NCBI GenBank assembly: GCA_938030905.1
Contig: CALHIW010000013.1
Location: 1-36,664, forward strand
Reading direction: 5' to 3'
DNA from: Candidatus Methanomethylicia archaeon
GTDB lineage: Archaea > Thermoproteota > Methanomethylicia > CALHIW01
DNA length: 36,664 bases
Shown: positions 30,511-36,664 of the stretch, in pieces
Position numbering within the stretch: position 1 is the first letter of the stretch
Layout: each line of letters starts with the position of its first letter
The notes under the pieces: generated by a model
Told to the model about the DNA's origin: nothing
What the model saw: only the letters and a program-made list of their open reading frames with translations
Database searches by the model: none
Position numbers and translations under genes: made by a program

Positions 30511-30874
30511 CTAGTCTAACAGCTTTGCTCCCCTTGGTATTTTCTAAGGTCTTTATAGCAATTTTTAAGGCATGCAATTTATCTTTTTCAGACACAATCA
30601 ACCCTCCCATTTACAATACATTCAATGAAATACTTAAACTCTACTTTTAAAGGCTCCATTTTCTGACTCTTTACTTCTCTCATCCATTTCTCATCACATA
30701 TTCCACGTAATCTTTAAAAGTCTTCGTTTCAAACTGGAGGCAACTTCTTTAGTTCTCTTGAAGTTTGTATCTGTCACTTCAATTAGTTTAATTTCCCCCT
30801 CTAGCTAATTCTGAATAGATTCTGGCATGATGAAAACCTATATTTTCGACGTCAACAACTCCGACTTTTATCAT
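30503..30874 (-). pseudogene. Internally deleted Gfo/Idh/MocA-family oxidoreductase remnant
   Basis: Start MIKVGVVDVENIGFHHARIYSELARG and C-terminus FKYFIECIVNGRVDCV / SEKDKLHALKIAIKTLENTKGSKAVRLGD* recovered in different frames; stop overlaps the wecC start. Confidence 0.75.
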
Positions 30875-31149
30875 GATAACACTATTTGAAATCTAATAAA
30901 ACTTCGCTCATAAATAAGACTTTGGGTACTATGTAATTATAGGTTGCTCTCTCTGTTATGCTTATCTTAGTGAATGACTTGTTATGGATATAAGTGTTTC
31001 AAATTAATTATGAAGTGGTTGTTAGTGTACCTTATGAGGACTATGACAAGTATGTTTCTAAGCTCTTCTGTTGAGACTAGTGTATCAATTTATGTTTGTA
31101 TATTTGAAACTCCATCAGTCTCTCTATTTGGTTTGTAATGTAGGTATTT

Positions 31150-32010
31150 CTACATCTTCTATTACTAGCTTGTAAAGAGAATCATGAAGCCTATGTTTCT
31201 AACTGTAAATGATGATTATTTAGTAGCCTTCTTCCTCAAGGTCATCAGCTATCTTGCAGAGCCTCTAAGTATCTTTCAATTCTAGCTTTCAGCCATTTCA
31301 TCTCTTCTTTACCAAGTTTACCAGCATGAGGAATACTTATTGACTGCTTCTCGACATCTGTCTTCTTTGAGTTATTCTAGAGGTTGGTGTAGATGTTTCA
31401 GGTATGTAGTATGCTCAGCCACCCTTTTAGCCTTAACAACATTTATTAATTCCCATCATCTAATATAAGGATCTTAGCCTTTAATGTGGCTATTTACCGC
31501 TAATCCAGATGTAAAGCCTTCAAATAGGAGTACATGAACATTACTCATTCCCACTCTAACACTCTTACTTCTGCGGAGCAGCATCACCATTCCAGACTTA
31601 CCATTCATCCTTGCCATGGAAGCTTGGAAGTCATCTCCTCTAAGAAGCTATGGCAGTCCCTTTGAGAAGTTTAATAGTAGTATTGATTCCCTGAAGGCAG
31701 CCTTATAACTCACTGAAACGAACTCTAGGAGCTTCATTCAGACATCGTAGAGTACCTATTATGTCTACATCTAAGAGCTCAAGAGTTAAGAGTCTGCCTT
31801 CTCTGTGATTTCCTCACCTTGAACCATCTTTCCTGCATCTGTGATTAGGATTTTTCAGTATAAGCTATACCTTCCGTAGAGATAATTATGGGAATCTTTT
31901 TACCTGCAAGCTGATTGATAAGCTGCTTCTCCTCAACTTAATCAGCTGGGTGAGGTTTCTCTAAACATAAATAACCATTAGAATGCTCAATGAGATATAA
32001 AAAGATCCAT
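31150..32010 (-). pseudogene. Decayed protein-coding region of unknown family
   Basis: Minus-strand segments across frames: VEEKQLINQLAGKKIPIIISTEGIAYTEKS, DAGKMVQGEEITEKADS, DDFQASMARMNGKSGMVMLLRRSKSVRVGMSNVHVLLFEGFTSGLAVNSHIK, LGKEEMKWLKARIERYLEAL. Confidence 0.45.
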
Positions 32011-32488
32011 AGTAGTGAAGTGATATACTCTTTCAGGCTTATTTTTATCTTCGTATTATATGCATAATATAGAGAAAATGAAAGGTAGGCCTAAAAGCTA
32101 ACTTACAACTGCACACCATGAATTTTTCTGAAAAGTAGCTTAAGTTTTATAGGCTGAGGACAAAATTTCTTAGGAGGCCGCAGAAGATAAATCTCAAAGA
32201 GGAGGTATGAGGTGATAGTTTTAATATCAATAAAATTCTACTCTATATAATGTATTCAAAAATTTGACCTGAACTATTACTTCATGGAGGTTTTCAAGGG
32301 AATAAATTCATTTCCTTCAGTCCCGGAGGACACATAACCTAACTATGTAAGCTGGCAGATTTTTGGGATATCTTTTTATATTAAAGTTTTTATACTGAAT
32401 GGCCTGTTTAAAAAGGGTAGTGAATAAGGGAATAGTAAAACTGGTAGGAAGAGGAGTAGTAAGGACATGAAAATGGAGGTGAATAAAA

Positions 32489-33547
32489 ATGAAAATAGCA
32501 TCTATTATTGGAGCAAGACCAAACTTCATTAAGCTTGCACCTGTTTCAAGGGAGATAAGGGGAAAGTTTAATGAAATCATTATCCACACAGGGCAGCACT
32601 ATGATTATGAGATGGATAAAGTTTTTTTCGATGAGCTTGGGATTCCTGAACCTGATTACCATTTAGATGTTGGCTCCGGATCCCATGGAGAGCAAACTGG
32701 GGAAATGTTAAAGAGGGTGGAAAAGGTACTAATTAGGGAGGAACCGGATTTAATCTTGGTTTACGGTGATACAAATACTACTTTAGCAGGAGCTTTAGCA
32801 GCTTCAAAGCTACACATTAAAGTCGGCCATATTGAAGCTGGATTGAGAAGCTTTGATAGGAGGATGCCGGAGGAGATAAATAGAATTTTAGTTGATCATT
32901 GCTCTGACTTATTGTTTTGCCCTACTAAAACAGCAGTTAAAAACCTGGAAAAAGAGGGAATTGTAAGAGGTGTCTATCTAACGGGGGATGTGATGGTTGA
33001 TGCTCTGCAAAGAAGCATAGGAATTGCAGAGAGGAACTCCAGAATTTTGGAGAAGCTAAATTTGGGTCTAAGAGATTATTATTTGGCAACTATTCATAGA
33101 GCAGAAAACACAGATGATTTTAAAAGATTAAAGGCTATTGTAGAGGCATTTTGTGAAATTGGGAACATAGTATTCCCCTGTCATCCAAGAACTGAGAAAT
33201 GTTTAAAAAACTTTGGCTTGTGGGATACACTAAAGCAAGTTAAAGTTATAAAACCAGTTGGCTATCTTGATATGCTTATATTGGAGAAAAATGCAAAGAA
33301 AATTATAACAGACTCTGGTGGTGTGCAAAAGGAGGCATATATTTTCAGGGTTCCGTGTATTACGTTAAGGGAGAATACAGAATGGATTGAGACCGTAGAA
33401 GATGGATGGAATCTACTTGTTGAAGCAGATAAAGAAAAAATTGTTAAAGTGGTGAGGGAGTTTGAGCCTAGGAATAAACAGAGAAATGTTTTTGGTGATG
33501 GAGTGGCAAGTAGGAAAATCGCAGAGATAATAGGAGGAATAAAATGA
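32489..33547 (+). CDS. wecB: UDP-N-acetylglucosamine 2-epimerase (non-hydrolysing)
   Basis: GARPNFIKLAPVSREI, HTGQHYDYEMDKVFFDEL, VYGDTNTTLAGALAASK, HIEAGLRSFDRRMPEEINR, ITDSGGVQKEAYI. Confidence 0.95.
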   Translation: MKIASIIGARPNFIKLAPVSREIRGKFNEIIIHTGQHYDYEMDKVFFDELGIPEPDYHLDVGSGSHGEQTGEMLKRVEKVLIREEPDLILVYGDTNTTLAGALAASKLHIKVGHIEAGLRSFDRRMPEEINRILVDHCSDLLFCPTKTAVKNLEKEGIVRGVYLTGDVMVDALQRSIGIAERNSRILEKLNLGLRDYYLATIHRAENTDDFKRLKAIVEAFCEIGNIVFPCHPRTEKCLKNFGLWDTLKQVKVIKPVGYLDMLILEKNAKKIITDSGGVQKEAYIFRVPCITLRENTEWIETVEDGWNLLVEADKEKIVKVVREFEPRNKQRNVFGDGVASRKIAEIIGGIK

Positions 33548-33939
33548 GGAAAAATTAAAAAATCTCTTTGTACACTTATCTTCTCCATCATTTATTCAGA
33601 TAGACTTGGATATGCTAGGAAGTCTTTAATGTGTGGGTTGCGTATTATAAGGCAAGAAGAGATTGTTAAATTTCTTGATAGGACACTAAAAAGACATTTT
33701 GTAGTCAAAACAATATTTTCATAGTTTGCAGGAATTCATGTTTCCATAGTAATTCCGCCCCTAAGGCATTTAGATGAGATCAGTTGTAGTTGTTGGCAGT
33801 TATGAAGTGGTAAAGTGTACTAAAGTAGGATGTGAAGCATTGTTAAACCCATGTTCCTATAGTGGAGTATATGTTGGGAAATGTAGAAAAAGTTTTAGTA
33901 GTTAATAATTTCTTAAAGTTAGATGCTGTTAAGAATTTA

Positions 33940-34470
33940 GGTTATGGATGGCAAAATATTTTATGATTATAGGAAGCCCAACCTGAAGAGAAAAAGAAAA
34001 TTTAGTAACGAGAAGGGTTTTAGCGATACTTAGAGAAGAATTCGGCTGGAGGGTTTGGATGTACTTGTAGAATTAGCTAAATTTCTTCCAGATGTAATTT
34101 TTAGTGATGGTATCCAAGAAGATACGTTTAATAGACTTAAAGAAGACGCATCTTCAAATGTAGAATTCTTGGTTCTTTAACCAACATGAGCCTTACTCTC
34201 TATTATTAAAAAGCAAAACTTTATTGTCGGCTCTTGATGTGGGAAGCTTCTAAATGCTTTATGTGAAAATGCTTTGTGAATGTATGCCTGTTAAAATTGA
34301 GACAGTGGAATTCCAATAGTAATTGGTAATGTTGGATTTTATATTCCTTACGAAGATGCAAAGGCAACAGCAGAGGTGAGGAAAGGATTAGGAAAACATT
34401 TTCAATAGGGAATTAAAAGGAATAATAAATATTTGACATGGAGGTTATAAGAGGTAAAGGAATCAATAAC
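33940..34470 (+). pseudogene. Decayed glycosyltransferase family 4 remnant
   Basis: N-terminal-like MAKYFMIIGSPT..RENLVTRRVLAILREEFGWRVW and C-terminal-like IPIVIGNVGFYIPYEDAKATAEVRKGLGKHFQ. Confidence 0.55.
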
Positions 34471-34490
34471 TAATCCTTTTTATTTTGTGC

Positions 34491-34680
34491 TCTAAAGGTT
34501 AAGACTGTAGTAGACAGAATGAACTATGTCATAGAAATATTCAAAAGAAAGAAAGTTTTGTGTCTAGAATGCGTTGATGGAAGACTGACTCACGGAAGGA
34601 TTCAAAAACAGAAAATTCCTATATTTAAGATTATAAGTGATGCTAAAGATATATGAGATATCAGATATAAATAAATGATT
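34491..34680 (+). pseudogene. Truncated class I methyltransferase N-terminal remnant
   Basis: VVDRMNYVIEIFKRKKVLCLECVDGRLTHGRIQKQKIPIFKIISDAKDI resembles the archaeal glycan-cluster methyltransferase motif (VLHLGCVD..LT.ER). Confidence 0.45.
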
Positions 34681-34772
34681 TTAAATTAGAGACTTAACTA
34701 GATATGATAATATGAAAAACCTAATAGGAGGAATGATGAAATGATATATTATCTAGGATTGGGGTAGAATGT

Positions 34773-35834
34773 ATGAGGGTAACTCTTATAGGGGCTAATC
34801 CTTGGAAAATGATTAGGTTAAGGCTCATAGCTAAATCCCTAATAAAGCATGGATTCGATGTTAATGTCTTTACGCCTAGAGTTGATGTGAGATTTAGACC
34901 AAAAGTTCTCTCAGCATTTCTAAGATACTCGGCGTTTATTATTCAGGAGTTATTTATGGGTTCAGATATAATTCACTTCTTTAATATTCCTGACATATAT
35001 GGTTTAGTTCCTCTCTTAAGGAAGAGCTTTGGAAAAGCTAAACTAATTTATGATGTTAGAGGTCCTTGGGGTGATGAGCTAGTAGAGTTTGGCTATAAAT
35101 CATTGCATGGTTTGGCTGAAAGCATAGAGAGAATATTAACAGTTAAGGCTTCACTGGTTACTACGGTTAATAATATACTTGCTGAGAGAGCTAGAAAATG
35201 GGGTGCAAGAAGAGTATATGTTATCCCTAACTATCCAAGTATGGATTTTAAACCCTTAGTTAATCCTTTAGAGTTTAAACGTAAACTGGGTTTGGAGGGG
35301 AGGGTGTTGCTTTTTGTTGGTTCATTTACGAGTATTGAGTGTGCTTTAGATGTTGTATTCATTTTTTATAGGGTTTATAGGAGGATGCCTGATGTTAGAT
35401 TGGTGATGGTTGGAGATGGGGGTTTAATGCCTGAAATTAGGAGGAGTATTTTAAAGTTAGGATTAAGAGATAAGGTAATATTAACAGGATGGATTCCTCA
35501 TAGGGAAGTTGCGGATTGGATTTCTATAGCTGATCTATGTCTTCTACCTAGAAGAGAAGAGGGGGAAGCTTCCAAGTTTTTCGCTCCCGAATCTATATTG
35601 AAAGTTAATGAGTATTTAGCTTTAGGTAAACCTGTAGTTACTACTCCAGTTGGAGGCTTTAAGAATGCACCATCACCACCATTCATTATAGCTCCATTTA
35701 ATAGACTTAGTGATGCTATAATTAAAGCTTTAGAGGAACCTATTAAAGTTAAAGATCAATTAAAATATACATGGAATACATCGGAGAAAATCCTCATTAA
35801 AGCATACAATGAGTTAATTGAAAATAGTGTATAG
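34773..35834 (+). CDS. Glycosyltransferase family 4 (GT-B)
   Basis: LIYDVRGPWGDELVEFGYKS, VLLFVGSFTSIECALDV, LLPRREEGEASKFFAPESILKVNEYLALGKPVVTTPVGGF. Confidence 0.9.
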   Translation: MRVTLIGANPWKMIRLRLIAKSLIKHGFDVNVFTPRVDVRFRPKVLSAFLRYSAFIIQELFMGSDIIHFFNIPDIYGLVPLLRKSFGKAKLIYDVRGPWGDELVEFGYKSLHGLAESIERILTVKASLVTTVNNILAERARKWGARRVYVIPNYPSMDFKPLVNPLEFKRKLGLEGRVLLFVGSFTSIECALDVVFIFYRVYRRMPDVRLVMVGDGGLMPEIRRSILKLGLRDKVILTGWIPHREVADWISIADLCLLPRREEGEASKFFAPESILKVNEYLALGKPVVTTPVGGFKNAPSPPFIIAPFNRLSDAIIKALEEPIKVKDQLKYTWNTSEKILIKAYNELIENSV

Positions 35835-35972
35835 ATGTAATCGATTAAAACATAATTATGGCAAAGCAACGTATGAGGTGGCGTGTTGATGAGGAAGTAT
35901 TTGAGTGAGGTGTAAATTTCACTATGGCTAAATATACTAGTTGAAGTATAACATATTATGGTAAATTGATGA

Positions 35973-36664
35973 TTATTGATAAATTCTGAATATTCTAAAG
36001 TTGTATAATCTATCGATTAAGCTAATGTTAATATGTGAATTAAACTTAATAACCCCCCCTTTAAGAATAGATCTAGCCTCAAGAGGGAGATCATCAATGT
36101 TTAAAATTAAAATTGTAGCATTATATTTCTCAATAATACTATAGATACTTGTTAAATTTGCATTTCTTGGAATTGCTACTATCTCCCTATCTGTTATCCA
36201 GGCAAAAACTCTTGATGGACCATGTATAGCTATAATTTCCCCATTATCAACACTACTCATTACTCTATTAGCTAAATCTGTTAGCTGCTTTGTTGATGAT
36301 TGATTTATTGTTTTCAATACATCTTGATATTGATATGTATGGTATGTTATGGCTAGGAGGGCTATGATAAGAATAGCTAATAATAGCTTTAAACTATTAA
36401 GCCTAAATGTTCTGGATCCTCTAGTAATTTTAAGTCTTACTTGGAGTTTTGAGGATACTATGTTAATTATGGATGATGATGTTAACGTCATCATTATGAA
36501 TACTGAGAGGAGAAATCTCTTCTCAAGCCAGCCGAGTGGAAAGTATAGTGAGTATAGTATCATATGTGATGCTATAAATATTAATGGTATAGCTTTAACT
36601 ATACTATTTACTTGAGTTAAGTATAGTATTGTTAGTATTATGAATGGAGGGGTTATCCATAAAT
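35973..36664 (-). CDS. C-terminal part of a polytopic membrane protein (partial, continues past the right edge), possibly a membrane glycosyltransferase
   Basis: Minus frame stays open from 36563 to 36664 (LWITPPFIILTILYLTQVNSIVKAIPLIFIASHMILYSLYF...); hydrophobic helices then a soluble C-terminal domain IIAIHGPSRVFAWITDREIVAIPRNANL. Confidence 0.65.
   Translation of the reverse strand, partial: LWITPPFIILTILYLTQVNSIVKAIPLIFIASHMILYSLYFPLGWLEKRFLLSVFIMMTLTSSSIINIVSSKLQVRLKITRGSRTFRLNSLKLLLAILIIALLAITYHTYQYQDVLKTINQSSTKQLTDLANRVMSSVDNGEIIAIHGPSRVFAWITDREIVAIPRNANLTSIYSIIEKYNATILILNIDDLPLEARSILKGGVIKFNSHINISLIDRLYNFRIFRIYQ

Noticed and set aside
33262-33591. 109-aa ORF (minus)
   Set aside because: Antisense to the 3' end of wecB.
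36349-36615. 88-aa ORF (plus)
   Set aside because: Antisense to the membrane protein frame, which is open to the window edge.
1-36664. CRISPR array
   Set aside because: No regularly spaced repeats of 24-40 bp were seen; the only exact repeat (22466-22542) is coding and has two copies.

Overview
This is an AT-rich archaeal chromosomal window. The family content (ESCRT-III/CdvB-like protein, L35Ae, aKMT-type methyltransferase, family B polymerase, archaeal lipid enzymes) and the TATA-proximal starts suggest a thermophilic Thermoproteota/crenarchaeon. The left part (about 0.5-23 kb) is compact housekeeping: a B12-binding radical SAM protein next to a geranylgeranyl reductase-family flavoprotein, a second radical SAM enzyme, a nucleoside phosphorylase, family B DNA polymerase, L35Ae, an SDH/ClpP-class protease, a HemK-type methylase, GTP-dependent dephospho-CoA kinase, an IMPase/DUF429/COG2426 operon, a disrupted endonuclease III, an ESCRT-III-like protein, a ROK kinase, an NSUN methyltransferase, an aKMT-like methyltransferase and a UbiA prenyltransferase. 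The right part (about 23.3-36.7 kb) is a decaying surface-glycan island. It holds intact glycosyltransferases and WecB/WecC-type UDP-ManNAcA genes among pseudogenized glycosyltransferases, a Gfo/Idh oxidoreductase remnant, a methyltransferase remnant and transposase remnants. The most notable observations are: (i) a family B polymerase whose three exonuclease motifs are all broken while the polymerase motifs look intact; (ii) a 59-bp nested inverted-repeat element whose arms match the terminal inverted repeats of a nearby degenerate IS; (iii) a dispersed non-coding repeat pair about 15.6 kb apart; (iv) an endonuclease III gene with several frameshifts but a perfect Fe-S motif; (v) a radical SAM/B12 plus geranylgeranyl reductase pair that may act on membrane lipids. 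I found no convincing CRISPR array, rRNA or tRNA, and no clearly novel multi-gene defence system.
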